A stretch of DNA of 37,994 nucleotides, taken from Clostridium sp. CAG:575. GTDB taxonomy: Bacteria; Bacillota; Clostridia; TANB77; CAG-508. The DNA lies in NCBI GenBank assembly GCA_000435535.1, contig FR884563.1, positions 1-37,994 of the forward strand, given 5' to 3'. Position numbers and translations under genes: made by a program. The notes beneath the pieces were generated by a model, which worked only from the letters and a program-made list of their open reading frames with translations, made no database searches and had not been told where the DNA came from. Below, piece by piece: positions 16,291 through 25,361 of this stretch (position 1 is the stretch's first letter; each line of letters starts with the position of its first letter).

Positions 16291-16343
16291 ACTTTTTTCA
16301 TAAGTTCATTCATCATATGTATATCTATATAAACTTTTGCAAG

Positions 16344-16769
16344 TTATATACCTAACATAGTCATATTTTCTGCGATTTCATCAGCTGAGATATTTTCATC
16401 ACATTTTAACCAGTTTGATTTATCCCAAATTTCAAGTCTTGTTCCTACACCTATAATTACTGTCTCTTTTTCTAGTTTTGCTGCTTCTCTTAAATTATTT
16501 GGAATTAGAAATCTACCTTGTTTATCTATTTCACACTCTGTTGCTCCTGATAAAAAGAATCTTACAAAGTTCCTTGCATTTCTATCTGATAGTGGTAATG
16601 ATTTCAATTTAGTTTCAAAATTTATCCATTCTTCTTGTGAAAAAGCAAATAAGCATCCATCCAATCCTTTTGTTAATACAAACTTATCTCCTATGTCTTG
16701 TCTTAGCTTTGCTGGCATTATTAATCTACCCTTGACATCTAAAGAATGTTCATATTCTCCCATTAACAT
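16344..16769 (-). CDS. mraZ: Transcriptional regulator MraZ
   Basis: Nucleoid-associated, ring-forming DNA-binding regulator of the dcw cluster. The 141 aa contain two SpoVT/AbrB-like repeats, each with the conserved D-x-K/Q-G-R motif: [15 protein letters not shown] at about 9-23 and [17 protein letters not shown] at about 79-95. The start is supported by AGGTGG 9 nt upstream. The gene heads the cluster and is preceded by four regularly spaced GTGG boxes and a promoter, so it probably autoregulates. The gap to rsmH (352 bp) is unusually long for this pair. Confidence 0.96.
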   Translation of the reverse strand: MLMGEYEHSLDVKGRLIMPAKLRQDIGDKFVLTKGLDGCLFAFSQEEWINFETKLKSLPLSDRNARNFVRFFLSGATECEIDKQGRFLIPNNLREAAKLEKETVIIGVGTRLEIWDKSNWLKCDENISADEIAENMTMLGI

Positions 16770-16785
16770 TGGATTTCACCACCTT

Positions 16786-16822
16786 CCACTTTTCTACCAC
16801 TTTATACCACTTTTCTCCACTT
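16786..16822 (-). promoter_or_regulatory. MraZ operator: four AAGTGG boxes
   Basis: On the minus strand AAGTGG occurs four times (plus-strand CCACTT at 16786, 16797, 16807 and 16817), spaced 11, 10 and 10 bp, that is once per helical turn, just upstream of mraZ and downstream of its promoter. Repeated GTG(G)-containing boxes with about 10-bp phasing are the known MraZ binding arrangement, so this is a strong candidate for dcw autoregulation. Confidence 0.85.
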
Positions 16823-16829
16823 CAAGTAA

Positions 16830-16858
16830 ATTGTAATATAACTTTTTTAATTTTGCAA
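16830..16858 (-). promoter_or_regulatory. Promoter of mraZ
   Basis: On the minus strand TTGCAA (16853-16858), a 17-bp spacer and TACAAT (16830-16835) lead straight into the AAGTGG boxes, so a bound MraZ would sit over the transcription start. Confidence 0.7.
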
Positions 16859-16933
16859 TAGTTTTTCTTAATTTTTTTAAATTTTTTACAAAATTTGTTA
16901 AAGTAAAATAAAAATTTATAAAAGCATAATATG

Positions 16934-17338
16934 GTTAGTTCCACCTTAAGGCTTAGAATAATTTAAATTTCTAAACTATTCATTGCGTTCAAAAAGAAAA
17001 TTTAATATTAAAAATTGAGCCTCTTTCTCTCAGGTTTAAAATTTATTATCGTATATGATTTTTGAATTTTTAAATGTGATTGAAACAATATTAGAATTTC
17101 TTAGATAAATTAATGGAAAGAGTTCACGTCGAACGAAGTGAGGACTAAGTGGAAGAGTGCCATTAATTTATTTTAGAAATACTTATTTTGCGTATTGAAC
17201 AAAAAAATTCTAAAATCATATACGATAATAAATTTTTTCCGTGAACATTCCTCCATTTTTAATATAATATTTTCTATTTTTCACTCCAATCAAACATTCA
17301 GAAAGTTAAATTATTCTAAGCCTTAAGGTGGAACTAAC
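16934..17338. repeat. Large palindromic element, copy 2
   Basis: Same architecture as copy 1. The outer arms are a perfect 32-bp inverted repeat, 16934-16965 with 17307-17338, whose sequence is unlike copy 1 or 3. The identical 40-nt centre is at 17115-17154. Inner arms pair around CGTATATGATTTT and AAATTAATGG with their complements. The middle of the right arm carries the same variant block as copy 1 (containing TGATTGGAGTGAAAA on the minus strand). It lies in the divergent gap between mraZ and the XRE regulator and explains most of the gene-free stretch 16860-17525. Confidence 0.85.
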
Positions 17339-17525
17339 TACATCTTGATTTTATAATTTTCATTAAAACTCTACAAAAATTTTGCTATTAAATCTCTTTT
17401 CCATAGATTTTTAGAAAATATATTTAATTTTATGATACTTTAAATAGTACTTAGTATAAGTTTTCATATCAATAATTCATTTCAAATTTTCAAGTTGATT
17501 GCTATACTTCTTTTAATAATATAAT

Positions 17526-17918
17526 TTGGAGGTTGCCATGACTGATAACGAAAAAATTTTAAGAAAAAGTATTGGAAAAAAAATCAAACTAGCTAGATCA
17601 AAAACAAATTATACTCAAGAAACACTTGCTGAAAAAGCATCATTATCTCCAAGATTTGTAAGTCAATTAGAACGTGGTATATCATTTGGAAGTGCTACTA
17701 CAATTGTCAATTTATGCAGAGCTCTTAATATTTCTTCAGATTTTTTATTTAGTGATTTAATCTCTGCCAATTCAACAGAAGTAATTCCTGAATTTGACAA
17801 TAAATTAATAGAAAATTATAGTCAATTAAATGATTATAATAAAAAAGTAGTTAATAGATTAATAAGTGACTTAATAAAATTACAATTAGAAGATGATTTC
17901 AAGAAAAAAATAAATTAA
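17526..17918 (+). CDS. XRE/Cro-type helix-turn-helix regulator
   Basis: 130-aa DNA-binding regulator. The helix-turn-helix spans about residues 15-70, with IGKKIKLARSKTNYTQETLA, LSPRFVSQLERGISFGSATT and LCRALNISSDFLF, the classic XRE pattern. The C-terminal ~50 residues are helical (YSQLNDYNKKVVNRLISDL), as in regulators with a small dimerisation or effector tail. RBS GGAGG is 7 nt before the ATG. It stands alone between palindromic element copy 2 and pflB with its own terminator, so its targets cannot be inferred from position. Confidence 0.88.
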   Translation: MEVAMTDNEKILRKSIGKKIKLARSKTNYTQETLAEKASLSPRFVSQLERGISFGSATTIVNLCRALNISSDFLFSDLISANSTEVIPEFDNKLIENYSQLNDYNKKVVNRLISDLIKLQLEDDFKKKIN

Positions 17919-17937
17919 TTTTGTTTAATATTTAGCC

Positions 17938-17984
17938 AAAGGTATTTTAAAATTTAAAATGTTTCAAATTTTAAAATACCTTTT
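17938..17984 (+). terminator. Terminator of the XRE regulator gene
   Basis: AAAGGTATTTTAAAATTT pairs with AAATTTTAAAATACCTTT around a short loop and ends in a run of seven T. Strong intrinsic terminator. Confidence 0.85.
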
Positions 17985-18077
17985 TTTATATTTCTCTTGT
18001 CTCTTTTTTTTCCTTATGTTATTATAATACTTGATAAAAATGTTAATACTAAAAGTAATAATAAGGAGGTATAATTA

Positions 18078-20315
18078 ATGAAATTTAAACAATGGGATAA
18101 TTTTAAAAAAGGAGATTGGCAACATGAAATAAATGTTAGAGATTTTATTCAAAGAAACTATACACCATATGAAGGAAATTCTAACTTTTTAGCTTCATCA
18201 ACAGAAAAAACAAATAAATTATGGAACGAAGTTTTAGAACTTTATAAAAAAGAAAAAGAATCTAATGGTGGTGTTTTAGATATAGACACAAAAACAGTTT
18301 CTACTGTTTCAGCTCATGATGCTGGATATATTGATAAAAATTTAGAAGAAATTGTAGGCTTACAAACTGATGCACCTTTAAAAAGAGCTATAATGCCTTT
18401 TGGTGGTATACGTATTGTAGAAAAATCTTGCGAAGCTTATGGTAGAGAAGTCGATCCTGAGGTTGACAAAATTTTTCATACAATTAGAAAAACTCACAAT
18501 GACGGTGTATTTAGTGTATACACTCCAGATATTAGAGCTGCTAGAAGTAGTCATTTAATAACAGGTCTTCCTGATGGCTATGGTCGTGGAAGAATTATAG
18601 GTGATTACAGAAGAGTTGCCTTATATGGTGTTAATGTTCTAATTGAAGAAAAAAAGAAAGAATTAGAAATCTTAGATACTGATGAATTTACACAAGAAAT
18701 TATACGTAATAGAGAAGAAATAAAAGAACAAATAGATGCATTACAAGCTTTAAAAGTAATGGCTGCAAAATACGGTTTTGATATTTCTGAGCCTGCACAA
18801 AATTCAAAAGAAGCAGTTCAATGGTTATATTTTGCTTATTTAGGAGCAATTAAAGATCAAAATGGTGCTGCTATGAGTATTGGTAGAACATCTACATTTT
18901 TAGATATCTATTTTGAAAGAGATTTAAAAAACGGTCTTTTAACAGAAGAAGATGTCCAAGAATTAATGGATCATTTTGTTATGAAATTAAGACTAGTTCG
19001 TTTCTTAAGAACACCTGAATATAATGAATTATTCAGTGGTGACCCTGTTTGGGTAACAGAAAGTATTGGTGGAATGGGAATTGATGGTAGAACATTAGTT
19101 ACAAAAAATTCATTCAGAATTTTACACACATTGGAAACATTAGGTCCTGCACCTGAACCAAACTTAACAGTTTTATGGTCAACAAGATTACCTGAGGGAT
19201 TCAAAAAATATACAACAGATTTATCTATTAAAACATCATCAATACAATATGAAAATGACGATTTAATGAGAATTACTTTAGGAGATGACTATGGAATTGC
19301 TTGCTGTGTTTCTCCTATGAAAATTGGAAAACAAATGCAATTCTTTGGTGCCAGAGCAAACTTAGCAAAAACTTTATTATATGCAATAAATGGTGGTAGA
19401 GATGAGATTTCTGGAAAACAAATTACTCCAAAATATGCTCCTATCACTTCTGAATACTTAGATTATAATGAAGTTATGGAAAAATTCGACCAAATGATGG
19501 AATATGTTGCCAAAATTTATATAAAAGCTTTAAATGCTATACACTATATGCACGATAAATATTCATATGAAGCTATTGAAATGGCTTTACATGATAGAGA
19601 AATCTTAAGAACAATGGCTTGTGGAATTGCTGGATTATCAGTTGTTTCTGATTCATTATCTGCAATAAAATTTGCTAAAGTAAAAGTTATAAGAGATGAC
19701 ACAGGTTTAGCTGTTGATTACGAAATAGAAGGTGATTTCCCAAAATTCGGTAATGATGATGATAATGTAGATTCTATTGCTGTTGATATTGTAAAAAGAT
19801 TTATACGTAAGTTACAAAAACATCAAACTTATAGAAATTCAAAACAAACATTATCAATCTTAACAATAACATCAAATGTTGTTTATGGTAAAAACACAGG
19901 AAACACACCTGATGGAAGAAGAGCCGGAGCTCCATTCGGACCAGGAGCTAACCCATTACATGGAAGAGATACAAATGGAGCATTAGCTGTTATGAACTCA
20001 ATTGCAAAATTACCTTTTAAAGATGCTGAAGATGGAATATCTTTTACATTTTCTATAACTCCTGGAACATTAGGAAAAACTGAAGAAGAAAGAGTTTCTA
20101 ATTTAGTACACATGTTAGATGGTTATTTCGCTCAAACTGGTCATCATATAAATGTAAACGTATTTGACAGAAGTTTATTATTAGATGCAATGGATCATCC
20201 AGAAAAATATCCTCAATTAACAATTCGTGTATCTGGATATGCAGTAAACTTTACAAAACTTACAAGAGAACAACAATTAGATGTAGTTAATAGAACAATA
20301 CACGAAAAAATATAA
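18078..20315 (+). CDS. pflB: Formate C-acetyltransferase (pyruvate formate-lyase)
   Basis: Glycyl-radical enzyme converting pyruvate and CoA to acetyl-CoA and formate under anaerobic conditions. The 745 aa are normal length. The active-site Cys pair is in [10 protein letters not shown], and the C-terminal glycyl-radical loop is [23 protein letters not shown] is well placed. The activating enzyme follows 151 bp downstream. By eye, its Arg codons are AGA plus CGT, with no CGG or CGA, which gives a picture of native high-expression codon use. A REP-like repeat sits in the pflB-pflA gap. Confidence 0.97.
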   Translation: MKFKQWDNFKKGDWQHEINVRDFIQRNYTPYEGNSNFLASSTEKTNKLWNEVLELYKKEKESNGGVLDIDTKTVSTVSAHDAGYIDKNLEEIVGLQTDAPLKRAIMPFGGIRIVEKSCEAYGREVDPEVDKIFHTIRKTHNDGVFSVYTPDIRAARSSHLITGLPDGYGRGRIIGDYRRVALYGVNVLIEEKKKELEILDTDEFTQEIIRNREEIKEQIDALQALKVMAAKYGFDISEPAQNSKEAVQWLYFAYLGAIKDQNGAAMSIGRTSTFLDIYFERDLKNGLLTEEDVQELMDHFVMKLRLVRFLRTPEYNELFSGDPVWVTESIGGMGIDGRTLVTKNSFRILHTLETLGPAPEPNLTVLWSTRLPEGFKKYTTDLSIKTSSIQYENDDLMRITLGDDYGIACCVSPMKIGKQMQFFGARANLAKTLLYAINGGRDEISGKQITPKYAPITSEYLDYNEVMEKFDQMMEYVAKIYIKALNAIHYMHDKYSYEAIEMALHDREILRTMACGIAGLSVVSDSLSAIKFAKVKVIRDDTGLAVDYEIEGDFPKFGNDDDNVDSIAVDIVKRFIRKLQKHQTYRNSKQTLSILTITSNVVYGKNTGNTPDGRRAGAPFGPGANPLHGRDTNGALAVMNSIAKLPFKDAEDGISFTFSITPGTLGKTEEERVSNLVHMLDGYFAQTGHHINVNVFDRSLLLDAMDHPEKYPQLTIRVSGYAVNFTKLTREQQLDVVNRTIHEKI

Positions 20316-20331
20316 AAGTGAAAGAGGTGAA

Positions 20332-20379
20332 AGAGGGACGTTCCTTAAAATTCCCTTTTTACAGGGATATAGGGACACT
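20332..20379 (+). repeat. REP-like short repeat, copy B
   Basis: Matches the minus strand of 1-55: AGAGGGACGTTCCTTAAAA, then an A/T-rich block, then AGGGACACT. It is intergenic between pflB and pflA and shows weak self-complementarity (TTCCCT and AGGGA). The two copies are in opposite orientations in the window. Confidence 0.55.
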
Positions 20380-20466
20380 CCTTTTTGTTAAGACTGTCAC
20401 CTTCTCCTTTTTTAGAGTGAATTTTAAATAACATACCTCTTTCAATCTCTTTTCAAAGGAGTTTAT

Positions 20467-21198
20467 ATGGAAAACTTAGATTTAAGATATTATGCTAAAG
20501 TACATTCTATTGAATCTTTTGGAACAGTTGATGGTCCTGGTATCCGATTTGTGCTTTTCTTACAAGGTTGTTCTTTACAATGTAAATATTGCCACAATAG
20601 AGATACTTGGGACATGAATGGTGGTTCTTATAAAAGTTTAGATGATATTTATGAAAAAATATTAAGATATAAAAACTATATTTGTCCTAATGGTGGTGTT
20701 ACTGTTACAGGTGGCGAACCACTTTTGCAAGTTAAATTTTTAATTGAATTATTTAAAAAGCTAAAAGAAGAAAATATTCACACTTGTATTGATACTTCTG
20801 GAATGGTTGCTTTAACAACTGATATTAAAGAATTGCTTTCTTTAACTGATTTAGTTCTACTTGACATTAAACATATTGATACTAATAAATGTAAAGAATT
20901 AGTTGGTAGGGGTAATGAAAAAGAATTAGAATTTGCAAAATATTTAAGTAAAAATAATATTCATATGTGGATTAGACAGGTACTTGTTCCAGGCTACACT
21001 GATGATGAAGATGATTTAATTCGTCTAAAAAATTTTATTACTACTCTAAAAACTGTTGATAAAATTGAGATTCTTCCATATCACGATATGGGGAAATATA
21101 AGTGGAAAGAACTTGGAATTCCATATGAATTAGAAAATGTAAGAATAGCTAATGATGAAGATGTTAAAAAAGCAAAGAGAGTTTTAGGAATTACCTAA
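20467..21198 (+). CDS. pflA: Pyruvate formate-lyase activating enzyme (radical SAM)
   Basis: Generates the glycyl radical on PflB using SAM and a [4Fe-4S] cluster. The 243 aa carry DGPGIRFVLFLQGCSLQCKY with the CxxxCxxC cluster motif at about residues 32-39, the GG(E/D)PL motif VTVTGGEPLLQ, and late motifs VPGYTDDEDD and ILPYHDMGKYKW typical of PFL activases. AAAGGAG precedes the ATG. A CGA in the DGPGIR motif must be Arg, showing that CGA is ordinarily decoded in this genome. A terminator overlaps the 3' end. Confidence 0.96.
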   Translation: MENLDLRYYAKVHSIESFGTVDGPGIRFVLFLQGCSLQCKYCHNRDTWDMNGGSYKSLDDIYEKILRYKNYICPNGGVTVTGGEPLLQVKFLIELFKKLKEENIHTCIDTSGMVALTTDIKELLSLTDLVLLDIKHIDTNKCKELVGRGNEKELEFAKYLSKNNIHMWIRQVLVPGYTDDEDDLIRLKNFITTLKTVDKIEILPYHDMGKYKWKELGIPYELENVRIANDEDVKKAKRVLGIT

Positions 21199-21212
21199 AA
21201 TTTTCTTTGCTT
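21170..21212 (+). terminator. Terminator of pflA
   Basis: AAGCAAAGAGAGTTTTAGG pairs with CCTAAAATTTTCTTTGCTT, spanning the last pflA codons, followed by a T-rich tract. Confidence 0.75.
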
Positions 21213-21250
21213 ATTTTTGTGTTTGAGTTTCTTTTAGATACAGATACTGT

Positions 21251-21691
21251 TTATAATGCTACCTTGTTTAAAATTTCTTCTTCACTGTAATCCAAAAAAA
21301 CGTTTTTTTCTTCATAAAAAAGATACTCAAATTTTTTGGCTACAACTTTTAGATTTCCATCAGTAACCTGCTTAAGGCGGTATATAATATCAATCCAATA
21401 ACGGACTAAATTATTTTCATTTACATCATCCGCCATTACAAGAATGAAACAAAATTCAATAACATTACTCGAACATATAAAGCTAGGAAGATGTTCAAAT
21501 ACTGCTTTTCCTTCCTCTTTATACTGATTAACTTCTCTACAAAGACCTAACAGTTTATCACTCAATGCTTCTTTTTCCTCATAGTAAACAGCCTTAATAT
21601 CCTCTGCTATAAGAATATTTTTTACTGTTTTCCGTTTTTTCATTTCCATTATCAATCTTTGCAAATATTTCTCTACTTCATTTTTTTGCAT
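21251..21691 (-). CDS. Hypothetical protein
   Basis: 146 aa from the ATG at 21689-21691, chosen because AAGGAG is 7 nt upstream; an upstream in-frame ATG lacks a site. No family recognised. It is soluble and mainly helical; the first half is very basic and acidic (EKYLQRLIMEMKKRK), the second half hydrophobic and aromatic (FEHLPSFICSSNVIEFCFIL, YWIDIIYRLKQ, FEYLFYEEKN). It has an in-frame CGG (21632-21634) and a CGC, codons otherwise nearly absent from the core genes, and reading through both as Arg keeps the frame open. It may therefore be an incomer. It is convergent with pflA. Confidence 0.6.
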   Translation of the reverse strand: MQKNEVEKYLQRLIMEMKKRKTVKNILIAEDIKAVYYEEKEALSDKLLGLCREVNQYKEEGKAVFEHLPSFICSSNVIEFCFILVMADDVNENNLVRYWIDIIYRLKQVTDGNLKVVAKKFEYLFYEEKNVFLDYSEEEILNKVAL

Positions 21692-21808
21692 AGAATATCT
21701 CCTTTTTATAATCATAAATTAAAGATAACCCAAACACGTTTAAAATTTTGTATACATATTTTAACACATTTCTAATAAAATTTCAAATATAATATTTTCA
21801 TATAAAAA

Positions 21809-21850
21809 TCCCCTTTATTATTAAACCTTTTAGTTTGATAATTAAGGGAA
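21809..21850 (-). terminator. Terminator downstream of the surface-protein genes
   Basis: TCCCCTTTATTATTAAAC pairs with GTTTGATAATTAAGGGA. On the minus strand it is followed by an A/T-rich tract. It lies after the second stop of the 21953-23386 gene. Confidence 0.6.
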
Positions 21851-21952
21851 TTTTTTATTCATTATTAATTTAATATTTTTACTTACAAATATCTGTTAAT
21901 CGTTCAATTGATATTTTGTTATCCAATATCCTGTCAATTGTTCTCCATCATC

Positions 21953-23386
21953 TTATATACCATCATCATTTTTGTCCCACCAGAATGCTTCTGGTATTTG
22001 ATATCCTATTTCTGTTGTTGTACTTGTTCCTAATATAAACTTAACATCAGACCTTTGACTTGTTTGATTTAATTTATATTGATAACGTGGTATCCATACA
22101 TAATATGTCTCCAATCCATCATTTCTAGTTACTATATTATCCCAATTCAAATAAGTATAATTATACCAATTTGATGGTGCATCTTTACTAATCGGAATTT
22201 CATTATGTTCAGTACCATCTTCATCATAATAAACATAAAATGTTGTATTTGGATCAAATCCATCTAATTTTGGAGGATTCACTTCTGTTGGTTCTAATAC
22301 TTTTGTCATACTTCCAACTATAGCCCCAGTAGCATCAAGAGCAGTTACATTCACTATATAACTTTGATTTTCAGTAAGCCCATTAAAAGTGTATTCATCA
22401 AGTGTAGTAGAATTATTAACAATTTTTCCATTTATCGCATATGTATATGTTTGAGCTTTATCCACAACATTATTTGTATAATTATTTAATACTATTCTAG
22501 ACTTACTTGCAGTCATATTATAATCAATATTAAATTTTTCTAATTCACTTAACTGATATTTTGAAATCCAATAACCTGATATAGATGTCATTAAAACTCC
22601 ATTATCTGAATTACCATCACCAAATTCAAAAGCCTCTGGTAGCTGATATCCTTGTGCTATTAATTCCTTAAATGATGTAACTTTTCCTGTTGATGCATCT
22701 GTAAAATTATTATAAACATCTACAAATTTCACATCTGACCTTTGAGTTGTTTGATCTAACTTATACACATATCTTGGTATCCACACATAATATACTTCTA
22801 CCCCTTCTGCTTCTACATAAATATTTGCCCATTTTTGATTATTATAATCATACCAATTATCAGGTTCCTCATCAAAAATCCAATTTGCTGGTGTTAATGT
22901 ATTTTCATCAGTAACAGATAAATATCTTGTATATTTATCATTAAAATTTTCTAAAAATGGCGTATTTATATAAACCCCATTAACTAATTTATATGTATTA
23001 TCTCCTGAAACTTTTCTCTTTACATTTAAAATTTTCTTTTTCTCTGATTTTCCAACGGGAGTTATTTTAAATTCATAATCTGTATCTTCAACAGCATCAA
23101 AATCTATTCCTATCCTTTGTTTTCCATTTCCATTAACCGTTATTTCTTTTCCATTTTTTTGATATTTTATTGTATCTATGCCTTCAACTTCTTGTACTGT
23201 AACAAGGCATGAAAATGTATATGTATAATCATCATTTACTTTAAATAATTTTGCTTCCCATGAAAAATCAGATAGTTCTTCTGGATTAATATTTTTATTT
23301 ATATTTTTAATAATAAAAATACTAGATATACTTAATAACATGACTATAAATATTGCTAAACAAATTATTATTACCTTCTTTTTCAT
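21953..23386 (-). CDS. Membrane-anchored surface protein with duplicated WIPRY domain; in-frame TAA near the end
   Basis: 477 aa from the ATG at 23384-23386 (AGGAGAG upstream; a GTG two codons earlier is too close). An N-terminal signal anchor (KKKVIIICLAIFIVMLLSI) is followed by an immunoglobulin-like region to about 130, then two copies of a domain with NWYxYxxxxWxNI, YYVWIPRY(V/Q)YKL, QRSDVKF and GYQ(L/I)PEAF. A fibronectin-like spacer separates them. The first copy continues to SGYWISKYQLSEL; the second stops at WWDKNDDGI with TAA (21953-21955), but the same frame continues with DDGEQLTGYWITKYQLND to a stop at 21896. So the last 18 codons are cut off by one nonsense codon or read through. 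The domain occurs, to my knowledge, in secreted proteins of gut Clostridia; its function is unknown. Confidence 0.75.
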   Translation of the reverse strand: MKKKVIIICLAIFIVMLLSISSIFIIKNINKNINPEELSDFSWEAKLFKVNDDYTYTFSCLVTVQEVEGIDTIKYQKNGKEITVNGNGKQRIGIDFDAVEDTDYEFKITPVGKSEKKKILNVKRKVSGDNTYKLVNGVYINTPFLENFNDKYTRYLSVTDENTLTPANWIFDEEPDNWYDYNNQKWANIYVEAEGVEVYYVWIPRYVYKLDQTTQRSDVKFVDVYNNFTDASTGKVTSFKELIAQGYQLPEAFEFGDGNSDNGVLMTSISGYWISKYQLSELEKFNIDYNMTASKSRIVLNNYTNNVVDKAQTYTYAINGKIVNNSTTLDEYTFNGLTENQSYIVNVTALDATGAIVGSMTKVLEPTEVNPPKLDGFDPNTTFYVYYDEDGTEHNEIPISKDAPSNWYNYTYLNWDNIVTRNDGLETYYVWIPRYQYKLNQTSQRSDVKFILGTSTTTEIGYQIPEAFWWDKNDDGI

Positions 23387-23437
23387 GTTCACTCTCCTTT
23401 TTCTTTATTACTATTTAAAAAACTATTTTATAAAATT

Positions 23438-24104
23438 CTAAAAGCCTTCTCCTGATACTACTACAGCACGAGAATTCCATTTATTATTCATCTCAGCACC
23501 GCACCCATCGGCTAGAATCCCCATAATAAGAAAATATACTTCCAAATCTTGCTCTTACCAATCCATAATCTAAGTCTCTATAAATCCATTCATTAATACT
23601 ATCATGCCAACCAACTGTTTCAGTTATTGCATTTCCTCTTTTCGCTACATAAGATATCGTATATTCATTTTTATATCTGCCAACTGCATTGTAATAATTA
23701 ATTGCATTTGATACAGTTCCAGCCGCTACCCATTAAGTATTTATTTTCATCACAACTCCCGTCACATTTCCAGTAGTTGTATTTCCATCCTCTACTTTAT
23801 TAGGATTTCCATAACTTGATGCTGAAAGAATTGCTAATGCCCCATACTCTACATTTTTTTCCATATGCACATCAATACTATTTGAAGTACTACTTGATGT
23901 TAAATTATCGTTCAATGTTTCACTTAAGCCCATTGTACCACCTAATTCTTCCATCTTTCTTACATTTATCATCCAATCACTTAAATTATATGCAGTACCA
24001 TCATTACCATTTGCTTGTACTACAGCATGTACTTTTCCTTGATTTAATATTAAAAAAATAATAAAAAACAAAAATATTGCTATACTCTTATTTTTTTCTT
24101 TTAT
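23438..24104 (-). pseudogene. Secreted surface protein gene with lost start, TAA stop and CGG frameshift
   Basis: Reconstructs as one ~220-aa secreted protein: KEKNKSIAIFLFFIIFLI plus an Ala-type cleavage site (KVHA), then a body with NLSDWMINVRKMEELGG, NVEYGALAILSASSYGNPNK and TGNVTGVVMKINT. An in-frame TAA (23733-23735) follows, and the frame continues WVAAGTVSNAINYYNAVGRY to a CGG (23499-23501). Skipping its C continues into GAEMNNKWNSRAVVVSGEGF and a TAG at 23438. The natural start seems to be an ATA at 24102-24104; a TTG at 24069 is the only standard alternative and would cut the signal peptide. Three lesions suggest a decaying gene, but the CGG one matches four other genes. It is 51 bp upstream of the WIPRY-domain gene and probably of related origin. 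Confidence 0.65.
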
Positions 24105-24395
24105 ATAAAGATTACCTATGTGTATACAGCCACAGGCCTTTCAACGATTTTAATTTTTTTTTTATTTTTCCTTTCTTTTCTTAAGTTTTATTTTTATAGA
24201 TTATACCCTATAAATATTTTTTATCAATATCAAAATAAAATTTTCACCAAATAAGATATAATATTATCAATTAATAAAAAACTATTTATTATTCAGTTTA
24301 TACAACCAAATAACAAATAGTTATTTTACAATTTTTATTTTTTATATTTCTATTTTATTTAAAAAATCCCATTCAAAAAAGCATCAATAAAATTA
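24105..24395 (-). promoter_or_regulatory. Gene-free AT-rich stretch with a likely promoter at 24200-24227
   Basis: On the minus strand TTGATA (24222-24227), a 16-bp spacer and perfect TATAAT (24200-24205) point to the surface-protein gene. The resulting leader of about 90 nt has a small hairpin (CCTGTG with CACATAGG near 24117-24138) close to the expected start codon. Nothing coding was seen elsewhere in the stretch. Confidence 0.5.
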
Positions 24396-25328
24396 TTATC
24401 CTAACAATTTAAGTTCTACATTTTCCATTTTATACTTACCATCAACTAACTTAAATTCAACTAATGTCTCATCCAATGTTTCTTTATTTTGTCTTAAATC
24501 TGTTGTAAATAATAATTTAATTTGTTTTATTTCTACTTTATTAGTTACGATTTCTTTAAAACATTCTGCCATATGTTTTTCATCTTCACATACAAGAATT
24601 AATTGTGGAAGTCCTGCAAAACCTGAATCTCCTTGTACAAAATTTTCATAAAAATCTTTATATAAATTCATTTTTTCTATTAATTTCTTTTGCCATTCTT
24701 TTTCTCTTCTCACTACTTCAAAAACGAATTGAATTGATTTATTAGATTTTACAAGTTTTACTGATCCACCTGTTGCTTTAAAAACTTTTCCAACTGTTTT
24801 TGCTGTAATTGCAGGCTTAACAACATAACTGTCAAAAGCTTTAACTTTTCTTAAATATGCTATTAAAGTTTGATTTCCTGCCAATCTTTTTTTAATCATT
24901 GGAACTGGTTTTGTATTGTCAGATGGTTGCCATTTACAGTCAATTTCCTTTGAATTTAATAAATATTTTCCCATTTTTTCTAAACAGTAAATTCTATAAA
25001 TCCCTTTTCCTTCATCAGAAGTAAAATAATATCTTGTTAAAATTTTAGATTTTACTAATGCATCTAATTTATTATTCAATTTATCTTGAGATTGTGGATT
25101 TATTCCTTTTATCTCTAACATTTGATAAATTTGTCTTGATGTAATAAATTCAAATTCATTTACTAATTCTAATATTGCAAAGTGTATATCTGTTATATGT
25201 CCTATATTTATCTTATGTACAATTTGGTTCATTGACACATATCCATCTTTACCATCAAATGTCTTAATTTCTCCTTCTCTAATTGCAAATGGTGAAACTT
25301 GTGCCTTAATTTGATTATCTTCTACCAT
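24396..25328 (-). CDS. Winged-helix protein, possibly replication-relaxation-like
   Basis: 310 aa, soluble. Residues ~45-130 read as a winged helix: IHFAILELVNEFEFITSRQI, then LNNKLDALVKSKILTRYYF and GIYRIYCLEKMGKYLL. The rest alternates beta and helix (FVFEVVRREKEWQKKLIEKM, PQLILVCEDEKHMAECF, IKLLFTTDLRQNKE), similar in layout to replication-relaxation-type proteins with a DNA-binding N-terminus and nuclease-fold-like C-terminus, though no catalytic motif stands out. It is 33 bp downstream of the S1 protein gene on the same strand. The family assignment is tentative; a DNA-binding role is inferred only from the N-terminal pattern. Confidence 0.55.
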   Translation of the reverse strand: MVEDNQIKAQVSPFAIREGEIKTFDGKDGYVSMNQIVHKINIGHITDIHFAILELVNEFEFITSRQIYQMLEIKGINPQSQDKLNNKLDALVKSKILTRYYFTSDEGKGIYRIYCLEKMGKYLLNSKEIDCKWQPSDNTKPVPMIKKRLAGNQTLIAYLRKVKAFDSYVVKPAITAKTVGKVFKATGGSVKLVKSNKSIQFVFEVVRREKEWQKKLIEKMNLYKDFYENFVQGDSGFAGLPQLILVCEDEKHMAECFKEIVTNKVEIKQIKLLFTTDLRQNKETLDETLVEFKLVDGKYKMENVELKLLG

Positions 25329-25361
25329 ATTTTCCTCCTAAAATAATAAAATTTTATTAAT

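Noticed and set aside
16100..16320. A small Lys/Asn-rich coding gene in the ACAAAAG stretch
   Set aside because: All frames are broken by stops within a few dozen codons and there is no ribosome binding site; composition is simple purine-rich sequence.
18078..20315. Stop-codon reassignment of TAA, suggested by the two surface genes
   Set aside because: TAA ends most genes here at the expected family length (pflB, murE, ldh and others), so a global reassignment is excluded; local nonsense or read-through remains.
23499..23515. Frameshift at the CGA codon (23508-23510) of the surface-protein gene rather than at the CGG
   Set aside because: Skipping C at either place restores the frame, but CGA is read normally as Arg in pflA, gerKA and gerKB, and the CGG site matches the four other genes. 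The exact site is still not proven.
24117..24140. Riboswitch in the leader of the surface-protein gene
   Set aside because: Only one small hairpin is visible and it does not match a riboswitch consensus I recognise.
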